This document shows, piece after piece, positions 5,431 to 11,352 of a stretch of DNA of 12,779 bases. Below the pieces are notes generated by a model, which saw only the letters and a program-made list of their open reading frames with translations, made no database searches and was not told where the DNA came from. The translations under genes and the position numbers were made by a program. Source of the DNA: JAWXVD01 sp044425705 (GTDB lineage Bacteria > Bacillota > Clostridia > Lachnospirales > Lachnospiraceae); the NCBI GenBank assembly GCA_044425705.1, contig JAWXVD010000095.1, positions 1 through 12,779 on the forward strand, read 5' to 3'. Each line of letters begins with the position of its first letter. Within the stretch, counting starts at the first letter, position 1.

Positions 5431-7113
5431 ATGTATAATGTAATAATAGTTGGTGCTGGGCCATCGGGTTTAACAGCAGGTATGATTTTAAAAAGAGAAG
5501 GAATTAGCTTCTTGATAATAGAAAAAGGTAAAAAATACGATGAAAGAAGTAAGCAGATTCCAGATGATGTGAGCTTTGGTGTTGGTGGAGCAGGTCTATT
5601 TTCTGATGGGAAATTATCGTATGCTCCTGCGGGGTCAAAAATGTGGGGGAAATTAAATGAATATCGTCTGAAACAAGCCTATGAGGAGGTTTGGAAATTA
5701 TTGCATGTGGCGGGAATTGATCTGAAATTCTGGGATGATTTATGGATTAAGTATTGCAATGAAAATCATGATATGTATAAAAATTATGATTCGTGCTATC
5801 TTGATGAGGATGTTCGGAAAAAAATCTGTGAGTATTTTGTAGATTTGTTAGCTGAAAACCTTAAAGAAGAAGAGGTCGATGAGATTAATAAAATTAAAGA
5901 TGGTTACGTTGTAAAGTGTAAGGGCGGAGCTCAATATGAGGCGGAGCATATTATTATAGCAACAGGTAAAATGAGTGCAAAATATTTGCTAGATAAAATT
6001 GATGGGATTGAGTGGAATGCCAAATATGAAATGGGAGTAAGGATAGAAATGAGTAATGAGAATTTCAGTATTGATATTGGAAGACAATCCCATGACTATA
6101 AATTAATTGATTCAATAGATTCGATGAATCAAGTGAGAACATTTTGCTATTGTAGAAATGGAAGTGTTATTAAGTCATCTTATGGTAATAATAGTACTTA
6201 TAATGGAGAAACTGAAAAAAAATCAAATGATTATACAAATATTGGTGTAATACTGAGAACGGAAGATCATAATTCAAACTTTGCAAAGGAGATAATAGAT
6301 ACCTATTACAAAAATCAAGAAGTTGAAATGTCATTAAAGGAGTACTTAGAGGGCGCTTTAGTAGTAGGATTGGAAGTTGATAAAAGACTAAAAAAAATGA
6401 TTTGTCAAATAATAAAAAGTGATAATGAAGGAAAATTGTATGGACCGGAAATTGAGAAATTTGGCGACTATCCACAAATAAATAAGAATCTTGAATGTAT
6501 AGAAGATTTGTATGTTATCGGTGATGCTACATCAATGTTTAGAGGGTTGATGACAGCATTTGTTAGTGGAGCATATATGGCAAGAGTGTTAGTGGAAAAA
6601 AGAAAAAATAAGTTTGATAAGTCATTAAGTAAATTAAATATTAAAAAAAGCAATACTGATGAAATGAAATTAATTTTTACAGCACAATCAAAGGCGTATT
6701 TTTATTGCAGAGATGTTGTTTGTCAATATGTGTTAAATAGAGAAATGTTGCCTATTAATCCATTTAGAGTATTTGATTATTTTTTAGGTGATAGGGTGAA
6801 GAGAGATTTAGTTAGACGAGGGAATAATCAACTTATTAAGACCTGTCAAGAACTGTGGGTATTTGGAACCATTGCAGATGGTGTTTTGTTTGAAATTGCT
6901 TCAGCGATTGAGCAAAACAAACCAATACGATTTTTTACAATAGGAACAAAAGTAGAAGAAATAAAAGAAATTTCAGTGCATGAAATAACATTTGAGCCAG
7001 AAGTGCATAGTAGAAAAATTAAAAAAACAGATCTGATAGAATTTATAAGCAATCAGAATAGTATGAAAAAGGAGGATTATGTTCAGTTGAGTTTTGAAGA
7101 TTTTTTAGATTGA
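5431..7113 (+). CDS. COG2509-like FAD-dependent dehydrogenase fused to a deoxyribosyltransferase-like domain
   Basis: A 560-aa protein. Residues 1-395 form an FAD enzyme: GAGPSG at 8-13, the ribose-binding E31, a FGVGGAGLFSDGKL motif at 49-62, ATGK at 177-180, and YVIGDATSMFRGLMTAFVSG at 361-380 closing the flavin site. This pattern fits the poorly characterised COG2509 dehydrogenases. Residues about 411-520 add a domain like nucleoside 2-deoxyribosyltransferases or DUF4406/DUF7768-type relatives: AYFYCRDVVCQYVL, a PINP segment, ELWVFG (474-479), then DGVLFEIASA (483-492). E488 sits where the catalytic glutamate of the family is expected. AGGAGG at 5421-5426 overlaps the upstream stop. The FAD half is secure; the second domain rests on short motifs and needs structural confirmation. 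Confidence 0.82.
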   Translation: MYNVIIVGAGPSGLTAGMILKREGISFLIIEKGKKYDERSKQIPDDVSFGVGGAGLFSDGKLSYAPAGSKMWGKLNEYRLKQAYEEVWKLLHVAGIDLKFWDDLWIKYCNENHDMYKNYDSCYLDEDVRKKICEYFVDLLAENLKEEEVDEINKIKDGYVVKCKGGAQYEAEHIIIATGKMSAKYLLDKIDGIEWNAKYEMGVRIEMSNENFSIDIGRQSHDYKLIDSIDSMNQVRTFCYCRNGSVIKSSYGNNSTYNGETEKKSNDYTNIGVILRTEDHNSNFAKEIIDTYYKNQEVEMSLKEYLEGALVVGLEVDKRLKKMICQIIKSDNEGKLYGPEIEKFGDYPQINKNLECIEDLYVIGDATSMFRGLMTAFVSGAYMARVLVEKRKNKFDKSLSKLNIKKSNTDEMKLIFTAQSKAYFYCRDVVCQYVLNREMLPINPFRVFDYFLGDRVKRDLVRRGNNQLIKTCQELWVFGTIADGVLFEIASAIEQNKPIRFFTIGTKVEEIKEISVHEITFEPEVHSRKIKKTDLIEFISNQNSMKKEDYVQLSFEDFLD

Positions 7114-7244
7114 TTTATACTTATTCCATTCAATGAGTATCATTATGGTTGATTTAAAAGCATTATTAGTTCTTAGATTATACTCAGATAACCAGACCAG
7201 TGATATGGTGAAAATACTTATAAAATTCACAACGAAATTATATT

Positions 7245-7297
7245 TTTACGTCTATCCTATGTTGCTAGAAACGAAAGCAACATAGGATAGGCGTAAA
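7245..7297. repeat. 21-bp inverted repeat with 11-base loop
   Basis: The left arm 7245-7265 and right arm 7277-7297 are complementary along their full length, except for one T/G position (7251 with 7291) that is a wobble pair in RNA. No U-tract follows on either strand. It lies between convergent genes, so it may be a bidirectional terminator or transcript-stabilising hairpin, or a trace of a small mobile sequence. Confidence 0.8.
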
Positions 7298-7382
7298 TAG
7301 GCTCAATCGTTTATAATATTATCTAAAAAATATTGGAGTATAAATTGTAGAAACTTGTGAGAGCTATAGGTATGATTCAATG

Positions 7383-7419
7383 AGAGAGAAATAATTTTTG
7401 GTAATTATTTCTCTCTTTT
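7383..7419 (+). terminator. Terminator of the 4076-7113 operon
   Basis: A 14-bp stem, AGAGAGAAATAATT (7383-7396) with AATTATTTCTCTCT (7403-7416), has a six-base loop and ends in a short T run. It stands about 270 bases after the last gene of the operon. Confidence 0.75.
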
Positions 7420-7466
7420 ATTATTATGAGTAATTAGGATTTACATATTTCAAATCAGCAATTAAA

Positions 7467-8738
7467 CTACTCGACATACTCATTTTTATTAGGGTAACAC
7501 TTTTTGATAAATTCTTGCATCAAATTTTTTTCTTCCGTTGGTAGATTAATTTCATTGTATAACCAAAGATGAATAGCTTTTCCTATAGCATAAGATAATG
7601 CTTCTAACTGAAAGTCACTAATATTATTTCTAGACACGTTTGGAATTATGTTTTTTTCAATAGCATTTATAGTTAACTCTTTTAACTCAATACCCTCGGC
7701 TAGATACGGAACTTTAATATGTGCGGAAGATATTAGTACATTTTTAACATAAAGTGAGTCAGTGCATTGAAAGGAATATTTTCCACCGATATATATATCT
7801 GAATTATATGGAAGAATTTTATTTCCATCTCCATGTATCACAGTTTTTTTATCAAGATATGTGTATGAGGGGGCAATATTTGAATGATTCACTTTATTTC
7901 TAAATTCTGAAAATGAACAATAATCAATAATATAATCATCATTATCAATTATCAATTATCAATTATCAATTATCAATTATCAATTATCAATTATCAATTG
8001 TTCTTCGTTATACAAAGTGATATCTTTTGTAATAATATTAGCTTTTTTATGGGGAATTCTATTTAATGCTTCATCAAAGTCATCAAGTACATCATAAGCT
8101 TTCATAAAATCATCTGCTTCTGAACGAGCTATTATAGGAACACTTAAATATTGAATACAGTCATCATCTATAAAATCCTTTAATAATTTCTTAGGAGAAA
8201 TCTCTTCATCATAACATAGTATATTAGCCTTTTTAGAATAATACAAACTTTTGTCGCAACTGATATCTGAAAAATATTCTAAAAACTGGATACCCTTATA
8301 GCTGAATTTTGCTTCAACTTCAATTTTGTTTAAGTATTTATCGAGTCTGGTTGAATCAGGATAAAACGTTCCGATTTTTTTTAAGTCAATTATCTTTGTT
8401 GTGCTATTACCTTCTCTACAGATAACAAGTGATATGGGAATTGAACAGTCTATAAAGTTTGTTCGAATAAATTCTTCAACTTCAGACTCTTTGTGATTAA
8501 AAGCAGCCATAAAATTATCATAGTCTAAAACAATTTCTGTACCTTGACTTCTTTGCTTTTCTTCGAATGTAAGGCATATATATTCGCTATTTTTTTCGAA
8601 ATCTATTTTATTTATTTGATGTTGTTCCCCATAATATTTGGTGATAACAGAAACTTTATCCGATAGCATAAAACAAGCTAAAAAACCTATACCATAATTT
8701 CCGATAGGAGAATATTTGTTTCCTTGAAATAGATATTC
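7467..8738 (-). pseudogene. Broken Hsp90-like GHKL ATPase gene, N-terminus missing and middle interrupted
   Basis: Read on the minus strand, the frame enters from repeat copy 2 and continues EYLFQGNKYSPIGNYGIGFLACFM, which I place at the glycine-rich lid of an Hsp90-family GHKL ATPase (split here as YSPIGNY and GIGFLACFM). A following GTEIVLDY strand fits the same fold. The N-terminal part, with the N-box and DxGxG motif, is absent because the frame is cut at 8737-8738 where the direct repeat begins. Farther on, in-frame TGA and TAA codons lie in a tandem heptamer at 7942-7999, after which the same frame resumes for 160 residues to a stop at 7467-7469, including NIIPNVSRNNISDFQLEAL. There is no ribosome site at the first internal ATG (8667-8669) or at the TTG at 7953-7955. 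It is probably not expressed as a functional ATPase. Confidence 0.75.
7942..7999. repeat. Tandem heptanucleotide repeat, eight TTATCAA units
   Basis: Eight perfect copies of TTATCAA span 7942-7997, followed by TT. On the coding (minus) strand the unit reads TTGATAA, and any three consecutive units contain TGA and TAA in every frame. The upstream and downstream parts of the Hsp90-like gene are in the same frame across the array. Two copies would give an uninterrupted join reading QLIIDNDDY. Confidence 0.95.
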
Positions 8739-8815
8739 AATAATGAGATGACATGGTGCGTGTGCTTAGAGTTAAGGTGATAAATATCAATAAATTATAG
8801 TACGAGGTAGAAGAA

Positions 8816-8968
8816 GTGAATACAGAAGTGATACAAGTAGCATGTCCTTGTTGTAGAAATAAAAGGTTGTTTGATTTGTTGCATGGAGCAACTGGCATAA
8901 TACAAATAAAGTGTCCCATATGCAAACAAGTCATTGCGATACCGTTACATACATATCATAATAAGTAA
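8816..8968 (+). CDS. Com-like small zinc-finger protein (copy 2, shorter)
   Basis: A 50-aa version of the protein at 217. Both cysteine knuckles (CPCC and CPIC) are kept, with GTG start and ribosome site unchanged. A TAA replaces the CAA codon of copy 1 after HNK, so the last 17 residues are absent. Amino-acid changes are few: GTIQ becomes GIIQ and the end HKK becomes HNK. The intact zinc knuckles suggest it can still fold. The role is inferred only from likeness to Com. Confidence 0.55.
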   Translation: MNTEVIQVACPCCRNKRLFDLLHGATGIIQIKCPICKQVIAIPLHTYHNK

Positions 8969-9028
8969 ATATTAGGAACTACTGAGCCTAGGATCAGTAT
9001 GGGAATGCCCATAGTCTAGATACCGCCG

Positions 9029-9074
9029 AGCCAGAGTAAAGCTGTTTTTAACAGGATTACTCTAGGCTTTTTTT
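9029..9074 (+). terminator. Rho-independent terminator after the Com-like ORF (copy 2)
   Basis: Same stem, inner hairpin and T run as at 430-475, without change. The flanking complementary segments of the copy 1 RNA region (AGCCTAG, ATGGG/CCCAT, CAGCTTTACTC) are also present around it. Confidence 0.85.
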
Positions 9075-9176
9075 GTGCGCAGCTTTACTCATTGTAGAGA
9101 AAGTTGTGCAGATGAAGAACATTAGAAGTCCACCTTCAGATTTTGATAATCGGAATATTAAAATCTGGAGAGAAAA

Positions 9177-9485
9177 ATGGATAGAGAGATACATACAATA
9201 GGAAATCAATTAAAGAACATAAGAAAACAAAGTGGATTAACACAGAGTCAATTAGCGGAACAATTATATGTATCAACGGATATGATTAGACGTTATGAGA
9301 ATGGCTATAACCAAATTGGGAACGACCATTTGATTAGCTTATGTAGAATATTTAATGTGAGTGCGGATTATTTTTTGTTTGGAACGATGAATACATTAGA
9401 AACGACAGATGAAACGATGAAGAATATACATGATTTCTTCAAAGAGAAGTCGACGAAAGAAAAAAATGGGCGTTACAAATTTTAA
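9177..9485 (+). CDS. XRE-family regulator (copy 2), C-terminus frameshifted
   Basis: A 102-aa paralogue of the 578-919 regulator with an intact HTH (QLKNIRKQSGLTQSQLAEQL; YENGYNQIG) and SADYFLFG. After KEKSTKEK the frame shifts at a run of seven A (9460-9466) and ends at 9483-9485 with NGRYKF. If the run had eight A, the frame would continue KKWALQILKMMFMNKENI to a TAA at 9515-9517. That gives 113 residues, exactly the length of copy 1, with a matching tail (KWALEVMRVMF there). The DNA-binding half should still fold. The shift may be a mutation, a sequencing error in a homopolymer, or a site where polymerase slippage restores some full-length product. The ATG at 9177 follows GGAG. Confidence 0.85.
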   Translation: MDREIHTIGNQLKNIRKQSGLTQSQLAEQLYVSTDMIRRYENGYNQIGNDHLISLCRIFNVSADYFLFGTMNTLETTDETMKNIHDFFKEKSTKEKNGRYKF

Positions 9486-9600
9486 AAATGATGTTTATGA
9501 ATAAAGAGAATATATAACCCAGAATGATAGTGGGGGAATATGAATGGAAGCCCAAATATCGTTCAGTGTTTAATGTTTCTTTTATGAATTAAGATAAGTA

Positions 9601-9638
9601 TAGATCAATTGCTGATCTACGATAAAGTGCACATTATC
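9601..9638. promoter_or_regulatory. Putative promoter with two operator-like palindromes before the XRE gene
   Basis: TTGCTG (9609-9614) and CATTAT (9632-9637) are 17 bases apart. TAGATCA-5-TGATCTA (9601-9619) overlaps the -35 box. A near-perfect 18-base palindrome built on GATAA, GTGCAC and TTATC (9621-9638) overlaps the -10 box. Such paired dyads over a promoter suggest repressor binding, perhaps by the XRE protein encoded at 9761. The -10 is a weak match. Confidence 0.4.
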
Positions 9639-9760
9639 AGAACAAATAAGATTTAAGAGAGATATACATGCTCTTGATAAGAGCGTCATCATCAAAGGGA
9701 GTCAATGTGACCATGCTGCAGAATAATAGATGACAATTACTAGGAACAGGAGGAACATAT

Positions 9761-10102
9761 GTGGGATACAATGGATTAGTTGTAGGACAAGCAATAAGAG
9801 ATTTAAGAATAAATAAAAAGCTAACAATTGAGGAACTAAGTTATAGAGCAAATGTGAGTGCGTCACATATGAATCAAATAGAACTAGGTAGTAGAAAGAT
9901 GAGCATGGCATTATTATTTGAAATTATGGATGTGTTAGAAACAGATGCAAATACAATTTTAGCCATTGAACATAGAGCAACAGGAAGTGAGAGTTATTCT
10001 ATTGAGAAGGAATTAGCAACATTGTCAGAAAAAGAGCAAATATATTTAGAAGGTGTCTTTGGGTATATGATTGGAAATATAAAAAAGAATATACCTCTGT
10101 AA
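9761..10102 (+). CDS. XRE-family regulator of the integration module
   Basis: A 113-aa protein with a Cro/C1-type HTH from about residue 8 to 66 (VGQAIRDLRINKKLTIEELSY, then ASHMNQIELGSRKMS and LLFEIMDVLETDANTIL), followed by a short helical tail with LSEKEQIYLEGVFGYMIGNIKKN. The GTG start at 9761 has an AGGAGG ribosome site at 9748-9753. It differs clearly from the two repeat-borne XRE proteins. It is the first of a run of closely spaced genes leading toward the integrase, the place where integrative elements often keep their main repressor, so control of excision or toxin genes is likely (inference). The leader carries two palindromes. Confidence 0.88.
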   Translation: MGYNGLVVGQAIRDLRINKKLTIEELSYRANVSASHMNQIELGSRKMSMALLFEIMDVLETDANTILAIEHRATGSESYSIEKELATLSEKEQIYLEGVFGYMIGNIKKNIPL

Positions 10103-10121
10103 TAGGAAGGAGCTGGTGTGA

Positions 10122-10508
10122 ATGTGTAAAAAGAAAACAAAAAAGATTACATGTGTTGCTTATTTATCGACTAAAGGTAATATTGAGAATATTGAAAGTT
10201 GTGAAAAAAGACAATTGGAGTATATGAAGAAATATGCAAGAGCACATAATATCGAAATAGTAAAAGTAGTTCGGAGAAGTATCATGGGACAAAGGGATGT
10301 GAATAAGCATTTTCTTGAAATGCTATCCATGATTAAAAAGAAAAAGGTTGAGGGGATTTTATTGGTTAATATGTTTATGATTTCAAATAGTATATCTGAA
10401 GCATACTATAAAGTGGGACAGGTGAAAGAAGTGAATGGAGAAATTATAACAGTAGATACGGGTAGGTTAGATATGAATATAAAGGGGAAAAGATATGAAG
10501 CTAATTAA
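10122..10508 (+). CDS. Degenerate serine-recombinase N-domain-like protein, possible toxin partner
   Basis: A 128-aa protein that follows the plan of the resolvase N-terminal domain: ITCVAYLSTKGN, an ESCEKRQLEYMKKYARAHNIEIV helix-strand, MLSMIKKKKVEGILLVN, and a late strand GEIITVD. The usual YxRxS start appears as AYLST and the conserved arginine pair after the fourth strand reads NMFMIS, so strand exchange is unlikely. No C-terminal DNA-binding domain is present. GGAAGGAG (10105-10112) precedes the ATG. Its end overlaps the PemK-like toxin gene by 14 bases. Toxin genes are often coupled to an upstream antitoxin, so this protein may serve as an unusual antitoxin or regulator; that is inference from position. 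Confidence 0.6.
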   Translation: MCKKKTKKITCVAYLSTKGNIENIESCEKRQLEYMKKYARAHNIEIVKVVRRSIMGQRDVNKHFLEMLSMIKKKKVEGILLVNMFMISNSISEAYYKVGQVKEVNGEIITVDTGRLDMNIKGKRYEAN

Positions 10509-10893
10509 AAGAGGGGATATCATATATTTAGATTTAGGACAACATGCTAGAAGTTCAGTACAATCAGGAATACGACCTTGTTTAGTAGTGAGTAATGATA
10601 GAAGTAATCGTTATTCAAAAGTTTTAAATGTATGTCCGTTTTCAGTAAAAGAAAAGGTGAATCCAGTTCATGTGTACATAAAAAAAGAAGATGTATCAGG
10701 GTATTTTCAGCAGGATTCTTATTGTATGTTAGAACAAATTACTACTATAGATAAACAAAAAATAATTAGTAAAGTAGGAAGTATTAAACCGGATTCTGTA
10801 GTAATGAAAATAATAGATAAAAGATTATTATTGCAATTTGGTTTACTAATGGACACTGAGAAGGAGATTACTAATGCAACGAGTAGCGAATAA
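10495..10893 (+). CDS. PemK/MazF-family endoribonuclease toxin
   Basis: A 132-aa protein with the PemK/MazF fold signature: KRGDIIYLDLG at residues 5-15, SGIRPCLVVSND at 24-35 with R27 matching the catalytic arginine, a CPFS turn at 47-50 where S50 sits at the usual Thr/Ser position, and SYCMLEQITTIDKQKI at 75-90. Members cut mRNA at short sequence motifs. The start lies inside the upstream gene (14-base overlap) and its end overlaps the excisionase-like gene by 20 bases, so all three are translated from one message. No classic MazE or AbrB-type antitoxin is adjacent. It probably helps maintain the element. Confidence 0.85.
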   Translation: MKLIKRGDIIYLDLGQHARSSVQSGIRPCLVVSNDRSNRYSKVLNVCPFSVKEKVNPVHVYIKKEDVSGYFQQDSYCMLEQITTIDKQKIISKVGSIKPDSVVMKIIDKRLLLQFGLLMDTEKEITNATSSE

Positions 10894-11062
10894 AAAAAGA
10901 TTTGTCAGATATAAAGAAGGGGCAGAATTATATTCCATGTGTCAAAGTAAGTTTGAACAGATGGCAAAAGACGCAGGAGCAATATATAAATTAAATAAAT
11001 TAGTATTGGTAAATTGCGATATTTTAGAAGAGTATTTGGAGACATTTAGAATTAAAGGATAA
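10874..11062 (+). CDS. Excisionase-like small DNA-binding protein
   Basis: A 62-aa protein with RFVRYKEGAELYSMCQSKFEQ, then AKDAGAIYKLNKLVLVNCDILEEYLETF. This is the pattern of a winged-helix excisionase as found next to Tn916-like integrases in clostridia (a DUF6462-type protein, as I recall it). The ATG at 10874 has AAGGAG at 10861-10866. It lies two genes before the integrase and would direct excision by bending the element ends. The assignment rests on pattern and place, not on a catalytic motif. Confidence 0.68.
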   Translation: MQRVANKKRFVRYKEGAELYSMCQSKFEQMAKDAGAIYKLNKLVLVNCDILEEYLETFRIKG

Positions 11063-11080
11063 ATAATATGGTTTTTACTA

Positions 11081-11109
11081 TTGACTTATTGTCGGACAAA
11101 AAGTATAAT
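11081..11109 (+). promoter_or_regulatory. Strong promoter with operator-like palindrome before the RHH and integrase genes
   Basis: TTGACT (11081-11086) and TATAAT (11104-11109) are exactly 17 bases apart. The spacer contains a perfect dyad, TTGTC-G-GACAA (11089-11099), a likely binding site for a repressor such as the RHH protein encoded just downstream. Confidence 0.85.
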
Positions 11110-11140
11110 GTAGTCAAGGTTGCGAAGGAGGTGGCATACA

Positions 11141-11314
11141 GTGGCAAGAATGGGCAGACCAGTTACAGAGGAACCAAGTAATCGTAAAGTTACAGTTCGT
11201 CTAACTGAAGCAGAATATGAATTGTTAAAGCGGTATGTCGAGAAACGTAATCTAACAATGACAGAAGCCATAAAAAGGGGTATTACATTATTATATGAAA
11301 TACCTAAACAGTAG
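11141..11314 (+). CDS. Ribbon-helix-helix (CopG/Arc-type) DNA-binding protein
   Basis: A 57-aa protein: a basic arm (MARMGRPVT), the beta strand RKVTVRLTEAEYELL (about residues 14-28), then two helices containing RYVEKRNLTMTEAIKRGITLL. This is the CopG/Arc repressor pattern. The GTG at 11141 was chosen because AAGGAGG (11125-11131) lies 9 bases before it. It is the first gene after the strong promoter at 11081 and is followed by the integrase, so it probably represses this promoter and sets integrase level (inference). Confidence 0.85.
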   Translation: MARMGRPVTEEPSNRKVTVRLTEAEYELLKRYVEKRNLTMTEAIKRGITLLYEIPKQ

Positions 11315-11352
11315 TAAAAACTCTTTTCCTTTTAATTGAAGGGAGAAAGTAG

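Larger units (their letters stand above)
7114..7466. other. Intergenic region between convergent transcription units
   Basis: No credible gene is present over about 350 bases. It holds an 8-bp imperfect hairpin just after the flavin gene (7118-7139), a 21-bp inverted repeat (7245-7297) and a U-tailed terminator (7383-7419). The bases between the last two could be an untranslated tail or a small RNA; I see no convincing promoter. Confidence 0.6.
8737..9517 (+). repeat. Long direct repeat, copy 2 (Com/XRE module)
   Basis: Second copy of the 138-919 block at an offset of 8,599 bp. Its left edge falls inside the Hsp90-like gene, so the module arrived, or was duplicated, by a break through that gene. 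This copy has two lesions not in copy 1: a stop codon in the zinc-finger ORF and a one-base loss in an A tract of the XRE gene. Confidence 0.9.

Noticed and set aside
6170..6653. Minus-strand ORFs inside the flavin gene
   Set aside because: Low-complexity hydrophobic translations without ribosome sites, lying opposite a clearly conserved gene.
7467..7955. Separate minus-strand gene starting at the TTG at 7953-7955
   Set aside because: The start lies within the heptamer array, there is no ribosome site, and the frame matches the upstream Hsp90-like piece, so it is the second half of one broken gene.
7942..7999. Possible CRISPR-like array
   Set aside because: The unit is seven bases with no spacers; it is a simple tandem repeat.
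7980..8669. Intact minus-strand gene starting at the ATG at 8667-8669
   Set aside because: No ribosome site precedes that ATG, and the same frame continues upstream with conserved Hsp90-like residues up to the repeat edge.
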